From assembly GCA_904419725.1 (NCBI GenBank), contig CAJFSP010000004.1, positions 39,857 through 103,856 on the forward strand: a stretch of DNA of 64,000 nt. The letters are read 5' to 3'. This document shows, piece after piece, positions 15,071 through 23,475 of the stretch. The translations under genes were made by a program, and so were the position numbers. Position 1 is the first letter of the stretch. Every line of letters starts with the position of its first letter. Source of the stretch: Candidatus Heteroclostridium caecigallinarum. GTDB lineage: Bacteria; Bacillota; Clostridia; Christensenellales; CAG-314. The notes beneath the pieces are model-generated. The model saw only the letters and a program-made list of their open reading frames with translations, was not told the origin of the DNA and did no database searches.

Positions 15071-17362
15071 ATGAACAATTCCGTTAAGGAAATCGCCGAG
15101 CGTATCAAAGGCCTCAGGAGCGCGGTGGGCAAAACCGCCGAGCAGATGGCCGAGGAAATCGGCGTGACGACAGAAGAGTATTACAGAGCCGAAGCGGGCG
15201 AACTTGACTTCGCTTTCACGTTTCTTTACCGCTGCGCCGGCGCGCTGGGCATCGACGTGTCGGAACTCATCACCGGCAAATCCGCCACGCTCAACACCTG
15301 GCAGGTGGTGCGCAAGGGCGAGGGTCTGCCGCTGGAACCGCGCGAAGGTTTCGCCTATTACAACCTGGCGTCGCTCAAAAAAGACAAACTTTCACAGCCT
15401 TATTTCGTGGTGGCGAAACACTCCAACACGCTGGAAAACTCGCCAATCAGCCTGACGCAGCACGCAAGCGAAGAGTTTGACTATGTGGTGAAAGGCACCC
15501 TCAAAGTGCAGGTGGAAGACCATATCGAAGTGCTGCACGAAGGCGACTGTATTTATTACGACAGCACCAAGCCGCACGGCATGGTGGCGGTGGGCAAAGA
15601 CTGCGAGTTTATCGCCGTGGTCGTGCACGGCACCGCCGAAGAGTTCAAACTGCCGCACGAAGTGCACGAAAAATACGAGTCGGACAACGACAAAGACTAC
15701 GATTACTCCAAATGCGTGTTCCACAAATTCGTCAAAGTCAAGGAAGACGAACACGGGGCGTTGCAGGAAATCAAGTTCACACCGACGAGAAACTTCAACT
15801 TCGCTTTCGACGTGGTGGACGCCGTTGCCGACAAAAACCCGAACAAGCGCGCAATGCTGTGGCTGTCCAAAGACAAGGAAGAGCGTGATTTCTCTTTCGG
15901 CGACATGAAACGCCTGTCAAATAAAGCCGCCAACTATTTCAAGGCAAAGGGCATCAAAAAGGGCGACAGGGTCATGCTGGTGCTGCAAAGACACTATCAG
16001 TTCTGGATTGCCATACTCGCTCTGCATAAACTGGGCGCGATTGTCATCCCCGCCACGCACCTGCTCGTCAAGCACGACTTCGAGTACCGCTTCCAGGCGG
16101 CGGGTGTGAAAGCCATTGTCGCCACCAGCGAAAACGACGTGCCGCACCAAGTGGACATGGCGCAGGAAACCAGCCCTACGCTGCAAATCAAAATGGTGGT
16201 GGGCGAAAACCGCGACGGCTGGGACAACTTTGACGCCGAAATGGAAAAATATAGCGACGTGTTCGAGCGTCCGCGCGGCGACGAGGACGTCACCAACGAT
16301 GACCTCATGCTGATGTATTTCACGTCGGGCACGACGGGCTATCCGAAAATAGCGGCGCACAACTTTCTGTATCCGTTGGGGCATCTCATCACCGCGAGAT
16401 ACTGGCACCACGTTGACCCGAACGGTCTGCACTTTACCATAGCCGACACCGGCTGGGGCAAAGCCGTGTGGGGCAAACTGTACGGCCAGTGGCTGTGCGA
16501 AGCGGCTGTGTTTACCTATGACTTCACCAAGTTTGACGCCCACGACATTCTGCCGCTGTTCAAAAAATACAACATCACGACATTCTGCGCGCCGCCGACA
16601 ATGTACCGCTTCTTTATTAAAGAAGACCTGTCGAAGTACGATTTGTCCATGCTCAAACACACGACCATCGCCGGCGAGGCGCTTAACCCGGAAGTTTTCG
16701 AGCAGTGGCTCAAAGCCACGGGGCTCAAACTTATGGAAGGTTTCGGTCAGACGGAAACCACGCTGACCATCGCCAACCTGGTGGGCATGGAGCCGAAACC
16801 CGGCTCGATGGGCAAACCGTCGCCGCAATACGACGTGGATTTGCTGGACGCAGACGGCAACCCCGTCAAAGTTGGCGAACAGGGCGAAATATGCGTGCGC
16901 ACAAGATACGGCGCGCCTTGCGGGCTTTTTGCGGGATATTATCTCGACGAGGAAAAGACCAAAGAAGCGTGGGATAACGACATTTATCACACCGGCGACA
17001 TGGCGTGGAAAGATGAAGACGGTTATTATTGGTATATCGGCCGCACCGACGACGTCATCAAATCGTCGGGCTACCGCATCGGGCCTTTTGAAATCGAAAG
17101 CGTCATAATGGAACTGCCGTACGTCCTTGAATGCGCCGTTACCGGCACGCCTGACCCGATAAGGGGGCAGGTGGTCAAAGCCACAATCGTTCTGACCAAA
17201 GGCAAAGAGGCGTCTGACGAACTCAAAAAAGAAATTCAGAACTACGTCAAGGTGCACACCGCTCCGTATAAATACCCTAGGGTGGTGGAATTCGTGGAAG
17301 CGCTGCCTAAAACCATCAGCGGCAAAATCCGCCGCGTCGCACTCAGGGGAGAAGGAAAATAA
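15071..17362 (+). CDS. XRE-cupin-acyl-CoA synthetase fusion protein
   Basis: One 763-residue protein joins three parts. Residues 1-65 form an XRE helix-turn-helix (IAERIKGLRSAVGKTAEQMA). About 115-195 form a cupin barrel (HASEEFDYVVKGTLKV, GDCIYYDSTKPHGM). From about 260 runs a medium-chain/aryl acyl-CoA synthetase of the AMP-binding family: phosphate loop YFTSGTTGYPK near 415-425, GFGQTET near 560, GRTDDVIKSSGYRIGPFEIE hinge, catalytic lysine in KTISGKIRR near 755. The catalytic motifs are intact. It should activate a carboxylic acid to acyl-CoA; the N-terminal part looks like an HTH-cupin regulator that senses a small acid. It is a single-gene unit behind a T-box leader and twin operators, with GGAG ten bases before the ATG. 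Substrate not determinable. Confidence 0.88.
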   Translation: MNNSVKEIAERIKGLRSAVGKTAEQMAEEIGVTTEEYYRAEAGELDFAFTFLYRCAGALGIDVSELITGKSATLNTWQVVRKGEGLPLEPREGFAYYNLASLKKDKLSQPYFVVAKHSNTLENSPISLTQHASEEFDYVVKGTLKVQVEDHIEVLHEGDCIYYDSTKPHGMVAVGKDCEFIAVVVHGTAEEFKLPHEVHEKYESDNDKDYDYSKCVFHKFVKVKEDEHGALQEIKFTPTRNFNFAFDVVDAVADKNPNKRAMLWLSKDKEERDFSFGDMKRLSNKAANYFKAKGIKKGDRVMLVLQRHYQFWIAILALHKLGAIVIPATHLLVKHDFEYRFQAAGVKAIVATSENDVPHQVDMAQETSPTLQIKMVVGENRDGWDNFDAEMEKYSDVFERPRGDEDVTNDDLMLMYFTSGTTGYPKIAAHNFLYPLGHLITARYWHHVDPNGLHFTIADTGWGKAVWGKLYGQWLCEAAVFTYDFTKFDAHDILPLFKKYNITTFCAPPTMYRFFIKEDLSKYDLSMLKHTTIAGEALNPEVFEQWLKATGLKLMEGFGQTETTLTIANLVGMEPKPGSMGKPSPQYDVDLLDADGNPVKVGEQGEICVRTRYGAPCGLFAGYYLDEEKTKEAWDNDIYHTGDMAWKDEDGYYWYIGRTDDVIKSSGYRIGPFEIESVIMELPYVLECAVTGTPDPIRGQVVKATIVLTKGKEASDELKKEIQNYVKVHTAPYKYPRVVEFVEALPKTISGKIRRVALRGEGK

Positions 17363-17370
17363 CAAAACAA

Positions 17371-17399
17371 AAAAGACTTGCCGCGGCAAGTCTTTTTTT
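17371..17399. terminator. Bidirectional terminator between acyl-CoA synthetase and fumarase
   Basis: AAAAGACTTGCCG-CGGCAAGTCTTTT is a perfect palindrome with T-runs on both strands, serving the two convergent units. Confidence 0.88.
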
Positions 17400-17422
17400 A
17401 TGCGATTAAACACAATTTGCGA

Positions 17423-17944
17423 TTATTTATACACGGAATTTCCGCGGCAGTCGGTGGCGACGATTACGGGGAAGTCTTCCACCGTCAGGATATACAGCGC
17501 TTCGGCGCCCAAATCCTCAAAAGCGACGAGTTCCGCCTTTTTGACGCAGTCGGCGTAAAGGGCGCCGGCTCCGCCTATCGCGGCGAAATACACGGCTTTT
17601 TGCTTTTTCATTTCTTCAATGACTTCTTTGCTACGCCAGCCTTTGCCCACCATGCCTTTAAGCCCGTGACGCAGGAGCAGCGGCGTGTAGGCGTCGCACC
17701 TGCCCGACGTGGTGGGACCGCACGAGCCTATGACCTGCCCCGGCTGTTTGGGGCACGGACCCACGTAATATACCGTTGCGTTTTTGAGGTCTACGGGCAG
17801 CGGTTCGCCACGGTTAATCATGGCCGTCAGGCGTTTGTGTCCGGCATCTCTGCTGGTGAACATCTGTCCGCTGAGCAGCACGGCGTCGCCCGCGCTGAGC
17901 GATTCTATTACATCCTCTGTCAAAGGTAACGTTATCTTTTTCAT
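17423..17944 (-). CDS. fumB: Fumarate hydratase class I, beta subunit
   Basis: The C-terminal (TtdB-like) subunit of the two-subunit [4Fe-4S] fumarase or a related L-tartrate dehydratase. The 173 residues start MKKITLPLTEDVIESLSAGD and carry the family block GSCGPTTSGRCDAYTP, where most members read GPTTSxRMD, and GKGWRS. The start at 17944 has GGAG nine bases upstream, and lies 11 bp after the alpha-subunit stop. The pair interconverts fumarate and malate. The E. coli name FumB refers to a different, fused protein, so the symbol marks the subunit only. Confidence 0.9.
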   Translation of the reverse strand: MKKITLPLTEDVIESLSAGDAVLLSGQMFTSRDAGHKRLTAMINRGEPLPVDLKNATVYYVGPCPKQPGQVIGSCGPTTSGRCDAYTPLLLRHGLKGMVGKGWRSKEVIEEMKKQKAVYFAAIGGAGALYADCVKKAELVAFEDLGAEALYILTVEDFPVIVATDCRGNSVYK

Positions 17945-17955
17945 ATCCCGCTCCG

Positions 17956-18795
17956 TCAGATTGTTTTTGTGTCGTGGCGCACAGAATGGCACTGCACGTT
18001 GATTGCCACCGGCAGCCCCGCCAGGTGCGTCGGGAATTTGTCGATATACACGGCAAGGCAGGTATGGTTGCCGCCGAAACCCTGCGCGCCTATTTCCAGC
18101 GCGTTTATTTTGTCCAGGATTGTCTGTTCGAGCCCCGCAAGCGTTTTGTCGGGATTGACGGAGCCGACTTCGCGCAGCAGGCATTTTTTGGACATATACG
18201 CCGCTTTTTCGAAAGTGCCGCCTATGCCCACGCCCACGATGACGGGCGGGCACGGGTTGGAACCGGCGAGTTTAACCGTTTCCACAACGGCGTCAATCAC
18301 GCCTTCCACGCCTTTTGACGGGGTGAGCATATAAACTCTGGACATATTCTCGCTGCCGAAGCCTTTGGCAAGAAAACTGACCTTGACCTTGTCGCCCCTG
18401 ACGATTTCGGTGTGGATAACGGCGGGCAGGTTTGTTTTGGTGTTTATTCTGTCAAGCGGGTCCAGCACGCTTTTGCGGAAATAGCCTTCCGCGTAGGCTT
18501 CTTTCACGGCTCGGTTCACGGCGTCGCCGACGTATTCGCCCGTGAGCGACACGTCCTGGCCTATTTCCAGAAAAATGACCGCCATGCCCGTGTCCTGACA
18601 GGCGGGCATGCCCAGCCGCGCCGCCTTTTCGTCGCTTTTGATTATCGTTTCGATGGCGAAACGCGCGGCGTCGTTTGTTTCGCTCGTCGCCGCTTCTTTC
18701 AGCATGCCGACAACGCCGCCGTCGACGTTGACGCAGCAGGCGAGAGCCATTTCTTTGACAGCCTTGTAAATTTCGTTGGTATCGATTGTTCTCAT
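17956..18795 (-). CDS. fumA: Fumarate hydratase class I, alpha subunit
   Basis: The catalytic N-terminal (TtdA-like) subunit, 279 residues, binding the substrate-coordinating [4Fe-4S] cluster. Family features: MPACQDTGMAVIFLEIGQDV with one cluster cysteine, NPCPPVIVGVGIGGTFEKAA with the second, and GGNHTCLAVYI near the C-terminus. It may equally be called L(+)-tartrate or fumarate dehydratase alpha. A promoter TTGCGG-17-TAAAAT ends six bases before the ATG, with no ribosome binding site, so the message looks leaderless. It is cotranscribed with the beta subunit. Confidence 0.9.
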   Translation of the reverse strand: MRTIDTNEIYKAVKEMALACCVNVDGGVVGMLKEAATSETNDAARFAIETIIKSDEKAARLGMPACQDTGMAVIFLEIGQDVSLTGEYVGDAVNRAVKEAYAEGYFRKSVLDPLDRINTKTNLPAVIHTEIVRGDKVKVSFLAKGFGSENMSRVYMLTPSKGVEGVIDAVVETVKLAGSNPCPPVIVGVGIGGTFEKAAYMSKKCLLREVGSVNPDKTLAGLEQTILDKINALEIGAQGFGGNHTCLAVYIDKFPTHLAGLPVAINVQCHSVRHDTKTI

Positions 18796-18801
18796 ACGCA
18801 G

Positions 18802-18874
18802 ATTTTAGCATTATTTCGCCGCCGCCGCAACAGGTTTGTTTTTTGTTGTTGATTTTTTTATAGTTTGATATAAT
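18802..18874. promoter_or_regulatory. Divergent leaderless promoters of fumA and walJ
   Basis: Minus strand: TTGCGG (18830-18825), 17 bases, TAAAAT (18807-18802), six bases before the fumA ATG. Plus strand: TTGTTG (18846-18851), 17 bases, TATAAT (18869-18874), seven bases before the walJ ATG. Confidence 0.65.
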
Positions 18875-18881
18875 GCTGTAG

Positions 18882-19664
18882 ATGAAGTTTCAGACATTGT
18901 GCAGCGGCAGCAAGGGCAATTGCGCCGTGCTTACCGGCGGCGGAGCCACCGTGCTTATAGATTTGGGCATGAGCGTGCCGGCGCTGGAAAAGGCGCTGGG
19001 CGAGAGAAATATAAAGCCCGAAAAAATAGACGCGGTGTTTATAACCCACGAGCACACCGACCATATATCGGGGCTGGACGCCTTTTCCAAAAAATACGGC
19101 AAAAAGGTGTTCGTGCATGAAAAGGGGTTTTTGGAAACGGCGAAAAAACTGTATTGGACAAACCACCGCCTTACGTCGTTCGGCGACGGGTCTTTTGCTT
19201 TCAAGGGGCTGACGGTCAGCAGTTTCCGCTGTCCGCACGACAGCGCCTATTGCTGCGGCTACCGCTTTGACGACGGAACGGCCGCCGTCGCCACCGCTAC
19301 CGACCTCGGCAGGGCGGACGGGCTCGCTTCTTTCGTAAAGGGCTGCGGGCTGGTGCTGCTGGAAAGCAACCACGACCCCGAAATGCTGCGCAAGGGCGAC
19401 TATCCGTATATGCTCAAAAAGCGTGTGGGCGGCGGCAGCGGACATCTGTCAAACGAGCAGGCGGCGGACGCCGCCGTCGAGATGGCGAAGCAGGGCGTAA
19501 GGCGCATTCTGCTGGGACATCTCAGCGAAAATAACAACACGCCCGAAACGGCGTTTCACGCCGTGGTGCAGCAACTTGAAAAAAACGGCTTTACCGAAGG
19601 CGTGGACGTGATTGTCGACGTGGTGGGGCAGTGGAAACCCAGCGAGGTGTATAACGTTGAATAA
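18882..19664 (+). CDS. walJ: MBL-fold metallohydrolase, WalJ/YycJ type
   Basis: A 260-residue metallo-beta-lactamase-fold enzyme, a 5' exonuclease-like protein that in Bacillus belongs to the walRK-yycHIJ neighbourhood and affects DNA repair and cell-wall timing. It starts MKFQTLCSGSKGN, the hallmark of YycJ, followed by the metal motif THEHTDHISGL near residue 55, plus GHLSNEQAA and LLGHLSENNNTPE late in the protein. The ATG follows the -10 box by seven bases with no ribosome binding site. The walRK genes are absent here, but rlmH, which is near yycJ in many Firmicutes, lies two genes on. Confidence 0.88.
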   Translation: MKFQTLCSGSKGNCAVLTGGGATVLIDLGMSVPALEKALGERNIKPEKIDAVFITHEHTDHISGLDAFSKKYGKKVFVHEKGFLETAKKLYWTNHRLTSFGDGSFAFKGLTVSSFRCPHDSAYCCGYRFDDGTAAVATATDLGRADGLASFVKGCGLVLLESNHDPEMLRKGDYPYMLKKRVGGGSGHLSNEQAADAAVEMAKQGVRRILLGHLSENNNTPETAFHAVVQQLEKNGFTEGVDVIVDVVGQWKPSEVYNVE

Positions 19665-20580
19665 CAAGAGAGAAAGAATTAACATCGCCGACGGCGGCAA
19701 GGTGTTTGCCCTGGCGATTTTCGTACCCGCCGTCGTCAGCGTGATTTTGTCGTTTATAATGTACGGCAGCCCGTCGTTTCTGGCGGACGAAACCGTTCGT
19801 TACTGGGTGCTGGCGTTTTTAAGCCAGTTTCTGCTGCTGGCGTCGTCAGTCGGCTACTGCGTTTACGGCAAAGTGAACATAGTGAAAGCCACCCGCCTCG
19901 ACAGAAAAATCAAGTGGTGGCACGCCGCGCTCGCCATTGTTCTGGCGTTTGCCCTGCTGTGCTTTAATTTGCCTATTCAGTCCGCAGTCACGAATTTCCT
20001 GGCGGGACTGGGGCTGGATATGTCGGCGGCGTCGGCAATGCCTTCTCTCGACAACGCCGGCACGGTGATACTCGCCGTCATTCTGGTGGCGGTTATGCCG
20101 GCTTTTGCCGAAGAAATCATTTACCGCGGGTTTATATGCAACGCCCTGTCGTCGGGCGACAGGAAAATAAGCGCCAAAGCGGTGCTCATATCGGCGGCGA
20201 TTTTCGCCGTGATGCACCAGAGCCCCGTACAGACTATACACCCGTTTATTCTCGGCTGCGTTATGGCGACGGTGTATCTCGCCACGGGGTCGCTGTGGAC
20301 AAGCGTGATTCTGCATTTCGTCAACAACTTTATCGTCATTATCCTCAGCGCGGTCGCGCCCGGGTTTGAAACGTTTGTAGTGGCGAACTGGTGGTGGATA
20401 ATGCTTATCGCCGCCGCGGTCATAGCGCCGGTAATGTATCTGTTTGTCAAAAACGCCGTGAGCAAAAGCGACGACGAAATTATGCCGATTACGGTGGAAG
20501 AGCGCAACAAGTCGCTTCCGTATTTCGTGGCGGCGCTGTTCTTCTGCCTGTTTATGTGGGTTTTTGTGCTGTTGAGCTGA
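19657..20580 (+). CDS. CPBP family intramembrane glutamic endopeptidase
   Basis: A polytopic membrane protein of 307 residues with about eight hydrophobic segments and the Abi/CAAX-protease (CPBP) motifs: EEIIYRG (motif 1), a histidine in AVMHQSP (motif 2) and HFVNNF (motif 3). Such proteins cleave substrates within the membrane or act in bacteriocin self-immunity. I choose the TTG at 19657, which overlaps the walJ stop by eight bases and has GAGGTG eight bases upstream; an ATG at 19612 would overlap walJ by 53 bases. It is coupled to rlmH by a TGATG junction. Confidence 0.85.
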   Translation: MNNKRERINIADGGKVFALAIFVPAVVSVILSFIMYGSPSFLADETVRYWVLAFLSQFLLLASSVGYCVYGKVNIVKATRLDRKIKWWHAALAIVLAFALLCFNLPIQSAVTNFLAGLGLDMSAASAMPSLDNAGTVILAVILVAVMPAFAEEIIYRGFICNALSSGDRKISAKAVLISAAIFAVMHQSPVQTIHPFILGCVMATVYLATGSLWTSVILHFVNNFIVIILSAVAPGFETFVVANWWWIMLIAAAVIAPVMYLFVKNAVSKSDDEIMPITVEERNKSLPYFVAALFFCLFMWVFVLLS

Positions 20581-21056
20581 TGTTTAAGGTCAAAATCGCC
20601 TGTGTGGGCAAAATAAAAGAGAGTTTCTACCGCGAGGCGGTGGACGAATACGTCAAGCGGCTGGGGCGTTTCTGCGACGTCAGAATAGTCGAAACGGCTG
20701 AGTGCCCGGTGTATAAACCATGCCCGACGGACGGCGAAACCGCGAAAGTCAGAAAGGCGGAAGCGGCGGGTCTTCTGGCGGCGATGGAAGGGTTCTGCGT
20801 GTGTCTGGATATAAGCGGCGCAGAGATGTCCAGCGAGCGGTTTGCCGAACAACTGCGGCGGATAAAAGACATTTCGCCCGTGGTTACGTTTGTCATAGGC
20901 GGCTCTTACGGTATGGACGACAGCGTCAAAAACGCCTGCAAACTCAAACTGTCTTTCGGCAGAATGACATATCCGCACCAACTGATGAGGGTGGTGCTGT
21001 GCGAACAGATTTACAGGGCTTTTATGATTGACAGCGGCTCGGCTTATCACAAATAA
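20580..21056 (+). CDS. rlmH: 23S rRNA pseudouridine-1915 N3-methyltransferase
   Basis: RlmH is a SPOUT methyltransferase that modifies helix 69 of 23S rRNA in assembled ribosomes with SAM. The 158 residues match the family in length and show the knot residues FVIGGSYGMDDSV near 100-115 and the conserved end MTYPHQLMRVVLCEQIYRAF (shown to 20 residues). The ATG shares one base with the stop codon of the CPBP gene. Proximity to walJ is a known Firmicutes arrangement. Confidence 0.93.
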   Translation: MFKVKIACVGKIKESFYREAVDEYVKRLGRFCDVRIVETAECPVYKPCPTDGETAKVRKAEAAGLLAAMEGFCVCLDISGAEMSSERFAEQLRRIKDISPVVTFVIGGSYGMDDSVKNACKLKLSFGRMTYPHQLMRVVLCEQIYRAFMIDSGSAYHK

Positions 21057-21091
21057 GAACTTTCGCGGCATATAATATTGCCGGGGAAGTT

Positions 21092-21967
21092 ATGTATCGT
21101 TACCGTGATTTGATTTCAGACGTCAAAAAACTGTCGCGCATGGGCGCCGAAACCGGCAGCATAGGCAAAAGCGTGCTGGGGCAGGAAATTCCGTATATCT
21201 TCGTGGGACGCAAAGGCGGCCCGACGCTTGTCGCCGTGGGCGCCACCCACGCGAGGGAGCATATCACCGCCAAACTTGTGGCTAAACAGGCGCTGCGCTA
21301 CGCCGCGGGCGACCTGAGGCTGGACGGCGGCATATATTTCGTGCCGATGCACAATCCCGACGGGGTGCGCCTGTGTCAGGAAGGCGCGGGGTTTATAAAG
21401 GACGCCGACAGGCGCGGGTTTCTGATTAAAGCCAACGGCGGCAGCGGCGATTTTTCGCTGTGGAAAGCCAACGCCGCCGCCGTGGACATAAACGTCAATT
21501 TCGACGCCGGCTGGGGCACGGGCGAGAGTAATCTGTTTTTCCCCGCGCCTTTCAACTATGTGGGCAGGGCGCCCATGAGCGAGCCTGAAACAAGGGCGGT
21601 GGCGGCGCTCATTGAAAAAACCGCCGCCGACTATGTGATAACGTATCACACCAAAGGAGAAATAATCTACTGGCAGTTTAACCAGCGGAACATGCGCAAA
21701 TGGCGTGACTACCGCTACGCCCGCTTTGTGTCCCGTCACACGGGGTACCGCCTCGTCGGGCAGGGGAAAAGCGCCGGCGGGCTGAAAGACTGGTGCGTCG
21801 ACGTTTTGAAAATCCCCGCCGTTACGGTGGAGACGGGCAGCGACGCTTACGGATATCCCTATCCTTACAGCCAGTTTGACGATATTCTGAAACGGAATCT
21901 CACGGTGCCGCAGCGTATGCTCAACACCATAGCCAAGGAAAAACCGATATGGAAAAGAAATTTATGA
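21092..21967 (+). CDS. M14 family zinc carboxypeptidase (ENP1-like)
   Basis: A 291-residue M14 peptidase resembling gamma-D-glutamyl-L-diamino acid endopeptidases that cut peptidoglycan stem peptides. Zinc ligands lie in ATHAREH (H and E) near residue 53 and in the later YHTKGE segment; the catalytic glutamate is in VETGSD. The PMHNPDGV segment is also conserved. No signal peptide is seen, unlike secreted members, so the target may be internal, for example recycled or cortex peptides in sporulation. A TATAAT at 21071-21076 and a GGGGA site precede the ATG. The reading frame overlaps tadA by 19 bases. Confidence 0.85.
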   Translation: MYRYRDLISDVKKLSRMGAETGSIGKSVLGQEIPYIFVGRKGGPTLVAVGATHAREHITAKLVAKQALRYAAGDLRLDGGIYFVPMHNPDGVRLCQEGAGFIKDADRRGFLIKANGGSGDFSLWKANAAAVDINVNFDAGWGTGESNLFFPAPFNYVGRAPMSEPETRAVAALIEKTAADYVITYHTKGEIIYWQFNQRNMRKWRDYRYARFVSRHTGYRLVGQGKSAGGLKDWCVDVLKIPAVTVETGSDAYGYPYPYSQFDDILKRNLTVPQRMLNTIAKEKPIWKRNL

Positions 21968-22413
21968 AAGCGGCGATACGCGAGGCGGTTAAAGCCGCCC
22001 GAAAGGACGAAGTGCCCATCGGCGCCGTCATAGTGATGGACGGCAGGATTATCGCCCGGGGGCACAACACCCGCCACAAAACCAAAAACGCCGTAAACCA
22101 CGCCGAAATCATCGCCATTCAAAAGGCGTGCAAAAAGGTGGGCGACTGGCGGCTGAGCGGCTGCGACCTTTACGTCACGCTGGAACCCTGCCCGATGTGC
22201 GCCGGCGCCTGCGTCAACGCCCGCGTCGACAACGTGTATTTCGGCGCCTACGACCAAAAGGCAGGCTGCGCCGGCACTCTCATGAATATACCGGCGGACG
22301 GGCGGTTCAACCACCGCTGCGGCGTGACCGGCGGCATTATGGAAGAAGAATGCGTGAGCCTTTTGGGAGAGTTTTTCAGAAACAAGCGCGAATCGGCCAA
22401 AAGAGAAAAATAA
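21949..22413 (+). CDS. tadA: tRNA-specific adenosine deaminase
   Basis: Deaminates adenosine 34 of tRNA-Arg(ACG) to inosine. The 154 residues carry the zinc deaminase signature NHAEI (catalytic Glu) and PCPMCAGA, plus the late FNHRCGVTGGIMEEEC segment of TadA. The start at 21949 matches the usual N-terminal length; an alternative ATG at 21964 overlaps the previous stop by four bases. It is coupled to the M14 peptidase gene. Confidence 0.93.
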   Translation: MEKKFMKAAIREAVKAARKDEVPIGAVIVMDGRIIARGHNTRHKTKNAVNHAEIIAIQKACKKVGDWRLSGCDLYVTLEPCPMCAGACVNARVDNVYFGAYDQKAGCAGTLMNIPADGRFNHRCGVTGGIMEEECVSLLGEFFRNKRESAKREK

Positions 22414-22428
22414 AACGGAAAAATAAAA

Positions 22429-22460
22429 AAACCGCCCGATAAGAGCGGTTTTGCTTTTTT
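22429..22460. terminator. Terminator between tadA and a convergent lipoprotein gene
   Basis: AAACCGC-CCGATAAGA-GCGGTTT followed by a T-rich tail, with an A-run on the other side so that it may act in both directions. Confidence 0.75.
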
Positions 22461-22463
22461 TGT

Positions 22464-23438
22464 TCAGGCGGAGGCGGTGGAGTCAAAGTGCATATAGCCC
22501 TGACTCATACGGACGATGACGTATTTGTATATTAAGTCGCCTGCCACAGGCGGAGCCATTTTTTCGGTCTGCTCGCAGTAGTAATAGTACGGATAACCCA
22601 TGCCGACAGGCACGGCGCCAATCCTGATATATTCCGTGCTGTCGTTCGGGAGGGTGTAAGGCGAACTGCCGTCATACGCCACGGTGACTTCCTGCGTCGC
22701 CTGTTCGGTGGAGTTGAAGAAATTCAGCGTGGTGGAACTCGCTTCCGCCAGCCCCGCCATGTCGATGGAGCGTATCGCCAGCAGCATGGCCTCGTTGTCG
22801 AAAATAAGGTCGGTGCCGACGCTGACCGTCGTTTCGTCGAGTTTGCCCTCCACGTCGCCTGTGTTGTCGGTGAACTTTGTGGCGGCGTTGCCGTCGGAAT
22901 AGGTCGTTTCGGTGGAATAATCGTTGTAAGCCACTTCTTTGTCAAGGTTACTGTTCCAGTACACCACGGCGCCTTTCACCGTTTTTGACGAAGAAACCGG
23001 CGCGCCGCCCAAGGCGATTTTGCCGAAGACCGCGCGGCTGGTCATGGTGGAAGTAAACGTCACGCTGCCGTTGTCAACGGTATATATACCGCTGTCGTCT
23101 ATAACCGACTGCCAGTTATCGGCAAAGTCGTCGAGCGAATAGGTCTGTTTTACCGTCATGTCGATTTCCAGCACCCAGTTGCCGTTTTCCTCGCTTATTT
23201 CGTAAGTCATGTAACTGTCATCGGAAATGGAGTCCGGTTTAACCTGGACGCCCGCCGTTTTCGGATAGTCATAGTAGTCGTCCGGCGCCGACGTTTCGGT
23301 AATCATTGAGATTTTGTAAGTGCGGGTTTCTCCCGCTTCCCATCTGTCTATCTGCGAAGGCGGCGTTGTGCCCGAACAGCCCGTGAAGGCGAAAACCGCC
23401 AAAACCAACGCGAAAACAAGGCTTAAAGTCTTTTTCAT
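22464..23438 (-). CDS. Lipoprotein of unknown function
   Basis: A 324-residue exported lipoprotein: MKKTLSLVFALVLAVFAFTG followed by the lipobox cysteine. The mature part is rich in S, T, D and Y with a predicted mostly beta structure, and shows pairs of tyrosines (DDYYDYPK, YPYYYYCEQ). I recognise no family. The start at 23438 has GGAGAGG upstream; an upstream extension has no signal sequence. It has its own promoter TTTGAT-17-TATAAT on the minus strand (23504-23476), divergent from addB. Confidence 0.8.
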   Translation of the reverse strand: MKKTLSLVFALVLAVFAFTGCSGTTPPSQIDRWEAGETRTYKISMITETSAPDDYYDYPKTAGVQVKPDSISDDSYMTYEISEENGNWVLEIDMTVKQTYSLDDFADNWQSVIDDSGIYTVDNGSVTFTSTMTSRAVFGKIALGGAPVSSSKTVKGAVVYWNSNLDKEVAYNDYSTETTYSDGNAATKFTDNTGDVEGKLDETTVSVGTDLIFDNEAMLLAIRSIDMAGLAEASSTTLNFFNSTEQATQEVTVAYDGSSPYTLPNDSTEYIRIGAVPVGMGYPYYYYCEQTEKMAPPVAGDLIYKYVIVRMSQGYMHFDSTASA

Positions 23439-23475
23439 ATATCCTCTCCAAAGAGTATTTTTTTGCGTATGGGTA

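Noticed and set aside
15917..17413. Long antisense reading frame opposite the acyl-CoA synthetase (498 codons)
   Set aside because: Same shadow pattern; the sense frame has all catalytic motifs and the antisense one has none.
22464..23438. Germination or sporulation role for the lipoprotein
   Set aside because: No sequence feature supports it; only the organism type suggested it.
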